A DNA stretch of 6,300 bases from Candidatus Poribacteria bacterium (GTDB taxonomy: Bacteria > Poribacteria > WGA-4E > WGA-3G): positions 1 through 6,300 of the forward strand of contig VXZL01000398.1 of the NCBI GenBank assembly GCA_009845505.1. The letters are read 5' to 3'. Position 1 is the first letter of the stretch, and every line of letters starts with the position of its first letter. Below, in pieces: positions 1 to 5,291 of the stretch. The notes beneath the pieces were generated by a model. That model did not search any database and was not told where the DNA came from. It saw only the letters and a program-made list of their open reading frames with translations. A program made the translations under genes and the position numbers.

Positions 1-194
1 CCTATAAAGCAAATTGTGGAGTTTTGATATAGCGAACCGCGATTCGCGAACCGCGAACAGTGAGATAAAAAAACAAGGCAGCGAACCGAAGTCCACTGTC
101 CTGATAGGTTAGTTCACTATCCTCAAAACCGGATTCAAACAACAAATGCTGATAATTGTCACGCTTGCGGACCGCTGACTGCCAAAAACTTTGC
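1..194. other. Non-coding left flank with short GC-rich repeats
   Basis: No credible gene is seen here. An 11-bp unit GCGAACCGCGA occurs at 32-42 and again at 46-56 with a 3-nt spacer, and a partial third copy (GCGAACCG) lies at 81-88. The junction of the first two copies forms the palindrome CGCGA-T-TCGCG at 38-48. A weaker 9-bp near-repeat (CACTGTCCT at 94-102, CACTATCCT at 115-123) follows. An open minus-strand frame crosses the stretch but starts with TTG, has no ribosome binding site and runs off the window edge, so it is not called. The stretch may be part of a dispersed intergenic repeat, which is inference only. Confidence 0.5.
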
Positions 195-223
195 TTGACA
201 AAATTGGCGAAAATCTGTTTAAT
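195..223 (+). promoter_or_regulatory. Sigma70-type promoter for the RidA-like/fabV operon
   Basis: A perfect -35 hexamer TTGACA (195-200) is followed after exactly 17 nt by TTTAAT (218-223), which matches five of six bases of the TATAAT consensus. Transcription would start near 230 and give a leader of roughly 125 nt before the RidA-like start codon at 355. This is the best promoter match in the first part of the window, and it faces the operon. Use of the site is inferred. Confidence 0.6.
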
Positions 224-246
224 AATAGGGGCGGATGTAAACAATT

Positions 247-319
247 ACCGCATGCTTTAGAATGCGGTTTGTAGACCGAATATGCCAAAGCACGCGAAGA
301 ACACCATGTTCGCGGCATA
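247..319 (+). promoter_or_regulatory. Structured 5' leader: two stem-loops upstream of the RidA-like gene
   Basis: The first stem pairs ACCGCAT (247-253) with ATGCGGT (262-268) around an 8-nt loop. The second is compound: TATGCC (281-286) pairs with GGCATA (314-319), and inside it GCGAA (294-298) pairs with TTCGC (309-313), leaving a 7-nt bulge on the left side and a 10-nt loop. Neither is followed by a long T run, so simple termination is not obvious. They could act as an attenuator, an RNA stabiliser or a protein-binding element. No known riboswitch family was recognised. Confidence 0.35.
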
Positions 320-320
320 C

Positions 321-326
321 TATAAT
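321..326 (+). promoter_or_regulatory. Possible second -10 box close to the RidA-like start
   Basis: A perfect TATAAT lies 28 nt before the RidA-like ATG. The sequence about 17 nt upstream (AGAACA, 298-303) is a poor -35 element and lies inside the second leader stem-loop, and no extended -10 TG is present. If used, it would give a short transcript that bypasses the structured leader. It may also be chance in an AT-rich stretch. Confidence 0.3.
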
Positions 327-354
327 TTAATCCATTTGTAAAAGGACATATCAG

Positions 355-816
355 ATGAAAATAGAACAAAGACTTGAAGAATTAGGTGTCGAACTCCCGG
401 AACCAGCGGTGCCCGTGGCGAATTACGTCACAACTGTGCAGACCGGTAATATCATATTTACTTCGGGACATGGACCCGGAAACGGCGAGGGTCCAATCTA
501 TAAGAGCCAACTCGGTACGGATGCCACGATTGAAGAAGGCTATGCCTCGGCGCGCCAAGTGGCGATTTGCTTGCTAAGCACCCTCAAACACGCACTCGGC
601 GATCTCGACCGAATCAAACGCGTCGTCAAAGTGGTCGGGTTCGTCAACTCGGCACCCGACTTCACCGACCAACCCGCCGTTGTCAACGGTGCCTCCGATT
701 TTTTCGTCGAGGTATTCGGTGATAAAGGCAGACATGCCCGCTCCGCAGTCGGTATGGTACAGCTCCCGGGTGGGATTCCCGTTGAGGTTGAAATGGTTGT
801 CGAAATTGAAGACTAA
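355..816 (+). CDS. RidA/YjgF/UK114-family protein (Rid-type enamine/imine deaminase or relative)
   Basis: This 153-residue protein belongs to the RidA (YjgF/YER057c/UK114) superfamily, whose members form trimers with active sites at subunit interfaces. Archetypal RidA hydrolyses reactive 2-aminoacrylate-type enamines and imines made by PLP enzymes in the cytosol. The C-terminal block RSAVGMVQLPGGIPVEVE aligns without gaps to the E. coli RidA signature. Arg129 sits at the position of the substrate-binding Arg105 and Glu144 at that of Glu120. The N-terminal part (about 20-42, ending FTSGHGP) resembles a longer subgroup of about 150 residues, against about 128 for classical RidA, so the exact substrate is uncertain. 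The start is supported by AAAAGGA (340-346), 8 nt before the ATG. fabV follows 23 nt downstream, suggesting co-transcription from the promoter at 195-223. Family assignment is firm; deaminase activity is inferred from the retained arginine. Confidence 0.9.
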   Translation: MKIEQRLEELGVELPEPAVPVANYVTTVQTGNIIFTSGHGPGNGEGPIYKSQLGTDATIEEGYASARQVAICLLSTLKHALGDLDRIKRVVKVVGFVNSAPDFTDQPAVVNGASDFFVEVFGDKGRHARSAVGMVQLPGGIPVEVEMVVEIED

Positions 817-839
817 TCGCTTCAGAAAAGAAGGGGACA

Positions 840-2033
840 ATGGCACTTCAAATTATTAAACCGCGGATACGCGGGTTTATCTGTACCAACGCCCATCCCG
901 TTGGGTGTCAGACCAATGTTCAAAACCAAATCGATGAAATTAAACAGGGCATTCCACACAAAGAGACGGGTATGAATGCACTTGTTGTCGGGGCATCGAC
1001 GGGATATGGACTCGCCTCGCGTATCGCTTTGACGTACGCTTACGGTGCCAAAACGCTTGGGCTCCTCTATGAACGTCCACCTGATGACAGACGCACTGCA
1101 ACTGCTGGTTACTATAACACTGCTGCCTTCCATCAACAGGCAGCAGCAGACGGATTCTCCGCCGCCAGTCTCAATGGAGACGCGTTTTCCAATGAGATGA
1201 AAGCGGAAGCTATTAGCCGACTCAAATCAGATTTCGGAAAAATAGACATCCTCGTCTACAGTATCGCCGCACCCCGTAGAATCCATCCGAACACAGGGAC
1301 CTCACATGAATCCGTCCTCAAACCGATCGGCGAACCGTATACGGGAAAAACGATTGATCTGAATCGTGAAGTTATCACACCTGTGACGATTGAACCTGCA
1401 AATGAGCAGGAGATCACTGATACAATCGCCGTGATGGGAGGTGAAGACTTAGAGATGTGGGTTGACGCATTAACCGAGGCGGAATTGCTGGCACCAGAGG
1501 TGACAGTCGTTGCCTATACCTACATCGGAAGTGCCTTGACGTGGTCGATTTACCGAGATGGGACTATCGGCAGAGCAAAAGACGATTTGAAGACGCGTGT
1601 GGACGCACTTGATGAACGGCTCGCGAACCAACTCGGTGGGAGTGCCTATATTTCGGTGAACAAAGCCGTCGTTACGCAAGCCTCCGCAGCAATTCCTGTT
1701 GTGCCGCTTTACGTCAGCATCCTCTATGACATTATGAACGCTAAAGGCATCAACGAAGCACCCATTGGACAGATGAAACGGCTTTTCTCTGAGCATCTCG
1801 GACCGGGGTTGGAACCCCAACTCGACGCTGAACGCTATATCCGTCTTGATGATCGTGAGTTGCAGCCTGAGGTGACCGACGCAGTGACGGAGCGGTGGGA
1901 CCAGATTGATACCGACAATTTCTACGAACTCTCTGATTACGCAGGCTTCAGGCAACGCTTCCGAAACCTTTTTGGGTTTGAGGTTGAACGGGTGGACTAC
2001 GATGAAGCGGTGGAGACGGAGTTGGTGTTTTAA
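840..2033 (+). CDS. fabV: FabV-type enoyl-[ACP]/trans-2-enoyl-CoA reductase (NADH)
   Basis: FabV catalyses the last step of the fatty-acid elongation cycle, NADH-dependent reduction of the trans-2 double bond of enoyl-ACP; close relatives (TER) act on crotonyl-CoA. It is a monomeric, enlarged short-chain dehydrogenase/reductase. The length of 397 residues is typical of the family. The N-terminal KPRIRGFICTNAHPVGC block (7-23) is a family hallmark. The Rossmann glycine motif is GASTGYG (51-57), and an acidic residue in LLYERP (75-80) fits NADH preference. GDAFS (113-117) and VYSIAAPRR (139-147) are also characteristic. The catalytic Y-x8-K motif is intact as Tyr238-RDGTIGRA-Lys247, with the second conserved tyrosine at Tyr228. 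The start lies just behind AGAAGGGG (829-836), a good if close ribosome binding site. Family knowledge: FabV enzymes are insensitive or weakly sensitive to triclosan. No frameshift or missing key residue was seen. Whether it prefers ACP or CoA substrates cannot be read from sequence. Confidence 0.96.
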   Translation: MALQIIKPRIRGFICTNAHPVGCQTNVQNQIDEIKQGIPHKETGMNALVVGASTGYGLASRIALTYAYGAKTLGLLYERPPDDRRTATAGYYNTAAFHQQAAADGFSAASLNGDAFSNEMKAEAISRLKSDFGKIDILVYSIAAPRRIHPNTGTSHESVLKPIGEPYTGKTIDLNREVITPVTIEPANEQEITDTIAVMGGEDLEMWVDALTEAELLAPEVTVVAYTYIGSALTWSIYRDGTIGRAKDDLKTRVDALDERLANQLGGSAYISVNKAVVTQASAAIPVVPLYVSILYDIMNAKGINEAPIGQMKRLFSEHLGPGLEPQLDAERYIRLDDRELQPEVTDAVTERWDQIDTDNFYELSDYAGFRQRFRNLFGFEVERVDYDEAVETELVF

Positions 2034-2069
2034 GGACATAGTAGGCTGTGGAGGTCAAACAGAACCTGA

Positions 2070-2408
2070 ATGCTGAGCATACGACCGAGAAAACTCCAAG
2101 CCTACCGGACTTCAAAGGGACGAGAGCCTTTTACCGAGTGGCTTATATCCATTCACGATAGAAATACGCGAAACAGAATTGAAAGGCGACTTGACCGGAT
2201 CAGATCTGGCAATTTTGGGGATTACCGCACTGTTGGTGCTGGCGTGTTTGAATTGAGGTTTTCTTTAGGGGCAGGTTATCGTATCTACTTTGGTGAAGTG
2301 GATGACACGATCGTTCTGCTGCTCTGTGGGGGTGACAAGTCATCCCAGGCGCGGGATATTGAACGCGCGAAAAGGTGTTGGCTGGAATATAAGGAGGCGC
2401 AACGATGA
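2070..2408 (+). CDS. HigB-like/phage Gp49-like toxin of a type II toxin-antitoxin system (RelE/ParE superfamily)
   Basis: This 112-residue basic protein matches the 'putative addiction module killer' group of the RelE/ParE superfamily (Gp49/HigB-1 type). Family members generally cleave mRNA on the ribosome and are neutralised by the adjacent antitoxin. Visible hallmarks are a PFTEWL helix (20-25) and RIERRLDRIRSGNFGDY (about 36-52). They are followed by GVFELRF, GYRIYFG and the strongly conserved LLLCGGDKSSQ near residues 84-94, then DIERAK and a short basic tail. An in-frame TGA (2067-2069) lies immediately before the ATG, so this is the most upstream possible start. The nearest Shine-Dalgarno-like sequence, GGAGG (2050-2054), is 15 nt away, longer than usual, so translation may be weak or coupled to fabV, which ends 36 nt upstream. 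The antitoxin gene overlaps the stop codon by four bases. Toxin-first order is typical of higBA loci. The reading frame is intact; activity is inferred. Confidence 0.88.
   Translation: MLSIRPRKLQAYRTSKGREPFTEWLISIHDRNTRNRIERRLDRIRSGNFGDYRTVGAGVFELRFSLGAGYRIYFGEVDDTIVLLLCGGDKSSQARDIERAKRCWLEYKEAQR
2391..2397 (+). promoter_or_regulatory. Strong ribosome binding site for the antitoxin, inside the toxin gene
   Basis: AAGGAGG lies 7 nt before the antitoxin ATG at 2405 and within the last codons of the toxin gene. It fixes the antitoxin start. It is much better placed than the toxin's own site, consistent with excess antitoxin synthesis from a shared transcript. Confidence 0.7.
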
Positions 2409-2809
2409 GAGAGTATCGAACATGGGAAGAAATTCTAATGGAACGGTTTACTTCCGACTGGGAGGAGGCAATCGGTTATCTTGATGTAGCACTTGAGGAA
2501 TATCAAGAGGATGGGGATACGCCCTTCTTTCTGCTTGGCCTCCAGAATGTTGTAGAAGCGCGAGGCGGGGTCGCGGAAGTTGCTAAGCAAGCGGGTATTA
2601 AGGCACAATGCCTCTCGGATATGCTCGCAAGCGACGAAGCACCGCGTCTGGATATGCTTATCACGATTCTTGCTGCCCTCGGATGCCGACTGTTGATTCA
2701 ACCCTTAGAGCCGATAGAACCTAATGCTGAACTCGCTGCAGCAGAAACCTCAATAGTGGCATCAGAAATATCAACCCCCAGTTCTGAAGTTTCAGTAGAA
2801 AAAAGATGA
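2405..2809 (+). CDS. HigA-like antitoxin with helix-turn-helix domain (addiction module antidote family)
   Basis: This 134-residue protein is the partner of the toxin directly upstream, with an ATGA start/stop overlap (2405-2408). It resembles the 'probable addiction module antidote protein' group. An N-terminal WEEILMERF...EEAIGYLDVALEEY segment (about 7-33) leads into DGDTPFFLLGLQNVVEARGG (36-55). A helix-turn-helix of the Xre/Cro type covers about residues 53-95, ending in APRLDMLITILAALGCRL. In this family the antitoxin binds and blocks the toxin and represses its own operon through the HTH. In the recognition-helix region the common N-R-x-x-L-Y pattern of relatives is replaced by IKAQCLSDMLAS, so the operator may differ. 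Beyond about residue 100 an Ala/Ser/Glu/Pro-rich tail of some 34 residues has low complexity and is probably disordered. The gene ends 129 nt before the ThuA-like gene. Confidence 0.87.
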   Translation: MREYRTWEEILMERFTSDWEEAIGYLDVALEEYQEDGDTPFFLLGLQNVVEARGGVAEVAKQAGIKAQCLSDMLASDEAPRLDMLITILAALGCRLLIQPLEPIEPNAELAAAETSIVASEISTPSSEVSVEKR

Positions 2810-2839
2810 ATTGTTACATAGAAACCTCTTAACCGACAA

Positions 2840-2876
2840 CCCGGGGAATGCCATCCGGGGAAGCCCATACGGGCTT
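2840..2876. repeat. Twin GC-rich hairpins in the antitoxin/thuA-like spacer
   Basis: Two stem-loops lie back to back. The first pairs CCCGG (2840-2844) with CCGGG (2855-2859) and extends inward by GG (2845-2846) pairing with CC (2851-2852) across a 2-nt bulge. The second is a perfect 6-bp stem, AAGCCC (2861-2866) with GGGCTT (2871-2876), and a 4-nt loop. No T run follows, so they do not look like a standard intrinsic terminator. The arrangement resembles REP-like or other dispersed palindromic intergenic elements, but no second copy is present in the window. Confidence 0.45.
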
Positions 2877-2908
2877 CATACCGTTGATTCGCATTCATAC
2901 CGTTGATT
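2875..2908. repeat. 15-bp direct repeat, two copies 19 bp apart, upstream of the ThuA-like gene
   Basis: TTCATACCGTTGATT occurs at 2875-2889 and again at 2894-2908, with CGCA between the copies. The first copy overlaps the end of the second hairpin. The second copy ends 30 nt before the ThuA-like ATG. The 19-bp period is close to two helical turns, which would suit a dimeric or tandem regulator. It could equally be replication slippage or part of a larger repetitive element. Confidence 0.55.
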
Positions 2909-2938
2909 TAACTGATAATTATTCTAAAGGAGAAAGTT

Positions 2939-3667
2939 ATGGCGCAACCAATTCAAGTTACGGTCTGGAATGAATTTAGGCACGAGAAAACAAACGAATT
3001 CATTGGTGGTCTCTACCCCAATGGGATTCACGGTGCGATTGCGGAGGGTCTCGACAAAGCGGGCGGTTTCAAAATTCAGACCGCAACGTTAGATGAACCC
3101 GAACACGGCTTAACCGACGATGTGCTCACAAACACGGATGTCTTAATATGGTGGGGACATGCCGCACACGGTGCCGTTGATGACGCTATCGCTGCGAAAG
3201 TTCGCGCACGTGTGTTGGACGGCATGGGACTTATCGTCCTCCATTCTGCACACTATTCTAAACCCTTCACCGGTTTGATGGGGACCTCGTGTAGCCTCAA
3301 ATGGCGTGAAGCCGCTGAAAAAGAACGGCTTTGGGTGATTGAACACGGACATCCGATTGTTGAAGGCTTGGGTGAATACTTTGAAATAGAGCACGCCGAA
3401 ATGTATGGCGAACCCTTTGATATTCCTGAACCCGATACACTTATTTTCGTGAGTTGGTTCCCCGGCGGTGAAGTCTTCCGAAGTGGATGCTGTTATTATC
3501 GCGGGCGGGGCAAAATCTTCTATTTCCGTCCCGGTCATGAGACCTACCCGATCTATTACGATGAAAACGTTCGGCATGTCATCGCAAACGCTGCACGGTG
3601 GGCAGCACCCGGTAACGCGCCGACACCGGTCTTTGGAAACGCACAACCCTTAGAGCCTTTGGAATAG
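2939..3667 (+). CDS. ThuA-like domain protein (trehalose-utilisation family, class I glutamine-amidotransferase-like fold)
   Basis: This 242-residue protein belongs to the ThuA-like family, which has a flavodoxin/class I amidotransferase-type alpha/beta fold. ThuA is linked genetically to catabolism of trehalose and related disaccharides in rhizobia, and the precise reaction of most family members is unproven. Visible family features are [10 protein letters not shown] (8-17), [10 protein letters not shown] (51-60), WWGH (71-74), [10 protein letters not shown] (101-110) and [10 protein letters not shown] (115-124). They continue with HGHPI (136-140), an acidic run [10 protein letters not shown] (149-158), [12 protein letters not shown] (172-183) and FYFRPGHE (194-201). 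The histidine-rich conserved sites are intact. There is no signal peptide, so it is probably cytosolic. The last 18 or so residues are proline-rich and outside the domain. The start is supported by AAAGGAGA (2926-2933), 5 nt before the ATG. A PhyH-family dioxygenase lies two genes downstream. The gene symbol is withheld because trehalose use is not shown here. Confidence 0.9.
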   Translation: MAQPIQVTVWNEFRHEKTNEFIGGLYPNGIHGAIAEGLDKAGGFKIQTATLDEPEHGLTDDVLTNTDVLIWWGHAAHGAVDDAIAAKVRARVLDGMGLIVLHSAHYSKPFTGLMGTSCSLKWREAAEKERLWVIEHGHPIVEGLGEYFEIEHAEMYGEPFDIPEPDTLIFVSWFPGGEVFRSGCCYYRGRGKIFYFRPGHETYPIYYDENVRHVIANAARWAAPGNAPTPVFGNAQPLEPLE

Positions 3668-3676
3668 GGTATATAG

Positions 3677-3710
3677 AAGTGAGCGGGTCTCTGAACCCGC
3701 TCATTTCATT
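3677..3710 (+). terminator. Terminator-like stem-loop between the ThuA-like and carrier genes
   Basis: TGAGCGGGT (3680-3688) pairs perfectly with ACCCGCTCA (3695-3703) around the 6-nt loop CTCTGA. Three further pairs, AAG (3677-3679) with TTT (3704-3706), include one G-T wobble, giving a 12-bp stem. Only TTTCATT follows, so termination would be partial at best. It begins 10 nt after the ThuA-like stop and ends about 15 nt before the carrier's ATG. It could therefore terminate the upstream transcript or set the ratio between the two genes. Confidence 0.55.
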
Positions 3711-3721
3711 GGGTAATCTCT

Positions 3722-5218
3722 ATGCAGACAGAAGAAAACCGAAGTACTGAGACTGTGGATATTCCACCCGTTACGGGTCCTTATGCTGAACCGTGGTCTC
3801 TGAAGAAAATAATTGCGCTCGCTGCCGTATTTGGACCCGCGGCAATTGTCGCTTCTGTGAGTATTGGTGCCGGTGAAACGATTGTTGTCGTTCGAGCAGG
3901 GGCGTGGGCAGGATATAACTTGCTCTGGCTTGTGCTTCTCAGTTGCGTTGTCAAAGGCATTTTTGTCACGTATCTCCTTGGGCGTTATACCGCAGTCAGC
4001 GGCGAATATATCGGACACCGGCTCGTCAAGCTGCCTGGACCGCGCGGATGGCTTCTTATCGGGATTGTTCTCTTTGAAATGATAGGCGCGCCTTTGGCGT
4101 GGGTGCCAATTGGAAAACCGTGCGGCGCGTTGCTCCATCATTTATTTAGGGACACCCTGCCTTCCGGGATCTCGCAACCTGTTTGGGAAAACCTTATCAC
4201 GTCCTGTTTCATCACCCTTGCCCTCCTTTTCGGTTTGCGTATCTCCTTTGAAAGGCTCGAAAAGCAGCAACTCATCATCTGTGCTATCCTCGTTGTCGGG
4301 ACTATCATCGGCACCTTGATGGTGCGTCCAGACTTAGGTAAAGCCGTTGTCGGGAGCCTCCGTTTTGGACATCTGCCTGAATTTCCTGAATGGGCACCGC
4401 AGGATGCAGTTGAGAACCCGTTATTGACAATGGCGACGGCATTCGGTTATGTCGGCGGATCTGTGATGGGGTACATCGTCTACGCCAATTGGGTCGGCAT
4501 CCACCGCTGGGGTATGACCTCCCATCAGAACATTGTGGATGTGCGCCGACTCGCGGGTGAGCGTGATAGAATCGATTACCTCCCTGAGCAACCCGAACAA
4601 GTAAGCCAACTCCGTAAAATCCTGGCACCGCTCCGTTGGGATATCGGCATGGGTGCAATCGTCCTCTTCATTGTGACGGGTGCTTTCATGATTTCAGGTG
4701 CGGCTGTCCTGTATGGCATGCAAAGCACCTTTGAAGGGTGGAGTTTGCTGACCGATCAGGCGAGCGTCTGGCAAAATATTCACGGCTCACTCGTCTGGGT
4801 GTATTATATTTGTATCATCGTCGCATTGTGGGGAACACTGCAGGCACTCCCAGAGATTTATGCCCGCGTGATGCAGGAGTTCTTTCAGGCGATCTGGCCC
4901 CAACACCAATGGAACTACGGGACGCTTCGCAAATGGGTCTGTCTCTACATCTTTGTTACGACGATGGTACTCATCTGGTTGAACATCCCATTTGACATTT
5001 TGACACAGATTGCTGGATTTATTTTGGCAAATTTTTCAATTGCTGTGATGATGCTTGCTGCGTTATATTTGAACGCTAAACTGCCGCGCGCGTATCGGAC
5101 GAAGCCGTTTATGTTCGTCGGTGCGCTTATTTCGGCAGGGGTGCTTATTGTGTTTGCTGGAATTAGTGGCTGGGGGTTGTACGTCAAAATCTCCAAACTT
5201 CTCGCTCAATGGTTCTAA
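3722..5218 (+). CDS. Divergent Nramp-family (SLC11-like, APC superfamily) membrane transporter lacking canonical metal motifs
   Basis: This 498-residue polytopic protein has about 11-12 hydrophobic segments in the LeuT/APC arrangement. Segments lie near 31-58, 64-88, 108-131, 155-172, 183-200, 234-258, 308-332, 352-377, 405-420, 425-451 and 463-488. The helix-1 context GPAAIVASVSIGAGE (38-52) and helix-6 context GYVGGSVMGYIVY (242-254) align by eye with Nramp carriers, which move Mn2+/Fe2+ with protons. The signature DPGN of helix 1 reads GAGE (49-52), and MPHN of helix 6 reads MGYI (249-252). Only the Met249 ligand position is kept, so substrate and coupling probably differ from true Nramp. 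A charged loop of about 45 residues (264-308) joins segments 6 and 7. No good ribosome binding site precedes the ATG. The next in-frame candidate, a GTG at codon 12, is no better supported, and a stop at 3692-3694 bounds the frame upstream. A possible role in importing a substrate for neighbouring enzymes is inference. Confidence 0.82.
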   Translation: MQTEENRSTETVDIPPVTGPYAEPWSLKKIIALAAVFGPAAIVASVSIGAGETIVVVRAGAWAGYNLLWLVLLSCVVKGIFVTYLLGRYTAVSGEYIGHRLVKLPGPRGWLLIGIVLFEMIGAPLAWVPIGKPCGALLHHLFRDTLPSGISQPVWENLITSCFITLALLFGLRISFERLEKQQLIICAILVVGTIIGTLMVRPDLGKAVVGSLRFGHLPEFPEWAPQDAVENPLLTMATAFGYVGGSVMGYIVYANWVGIHRWGMTSHQNIVDVRRLAGERDRIDYLPEQPEQVSQLRKILAPLRWDIGMGAIVLFIVTGAFMISGAAVLYGMQSTFEGWSLLTDQASVWQNIHGSLVWVYYICIIVALWGTLQALPEIYARVMQEFFQAIWPQHQWNYGTLRKWVCLYIFVTTMVLIWLNIPFDILTQIAGFILANFSIAVMMLAALYLNAKLPRAYRTKPFMFVGALISAGVLIVFAGISGWGLYVKISKLLAQWF

Positions 5219-5224
5219 TGAAGG

Positions 5225-5253
5225 TTGACCCCTTTCACGTAAAGGTATAAAAT
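5225..5253 (+). promoter_or_regulatory. Sigma70-type promoter for the PhyH-family gene
   Basis: TTGACC (5225-5230) and TAAAAT (5248-5253) each match the consensus at five of six positions and are separated by the ideal 17 nt. The predicted start near 5260 gives a leader of about 30 nt before the ATG at 5292. The spacer contains the small inverted repeat CCTTT (5231-5235)/AAAGG (5241-5245), which could be an operator. The dioxygenase gene can thus be transcribed independently of the carrier gene, which ends only 7 nt before the -35 box. Confidence 0.6.
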
Positions 5254-5291
5254 ACCGTCAATAACTCTGAATCTTCAGAAGGAGATGGAAC

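Noticed and set aside
2..244. Open minus-strand frame of about 80 codons running off the left edge
   Set aside because: It needs a TTG start with no ribosome binding site. Its end translates the GC-rich repeat, and it crosses the good + strand promoter at 195-223. No family resemblance was seen.
247..268. Stem-loop taken as a terminator of a gene to the left
   Set aside because: The stem is only 7 bp with an 8-nt loop and no T tract, and it lies downstream of the strong promoter, so a place in the operon leader is more likely.
1559..1590. FabV catalytic motif seeming to lack a second lysine after Y-x8-K
   Set aside because: The Y-x8-K core is intact, and to my knowledge the second lysine is not universal among FabV proteins, so this is not a sign of a defective enzyme.
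1470..2039. Long minus-strand frame of 189 codons opposite fabV
   Set aside because: It is entirely antisense to a well-conserved fabV with all catalytic motifs; its translation shows no family features and is typical of an antisense shadow frame.
2698..2898. Minus-strand frame of 66 codons from the ThuA-like spacer into the antitoxin
   Set aside because: Half of it is antisense to the antitoxin's low-complexity tail and half translates the hairpin/direct-repeat element; there is no ribosome binding site.
3143..3646. Minus-strand frame of 167 codons opposite the ThuA-like gene
   Set aside because: The + strand product has clear family motifs throughout, and the antisense product (rich in Cys, Arg and Phe) resembles nothing I know.
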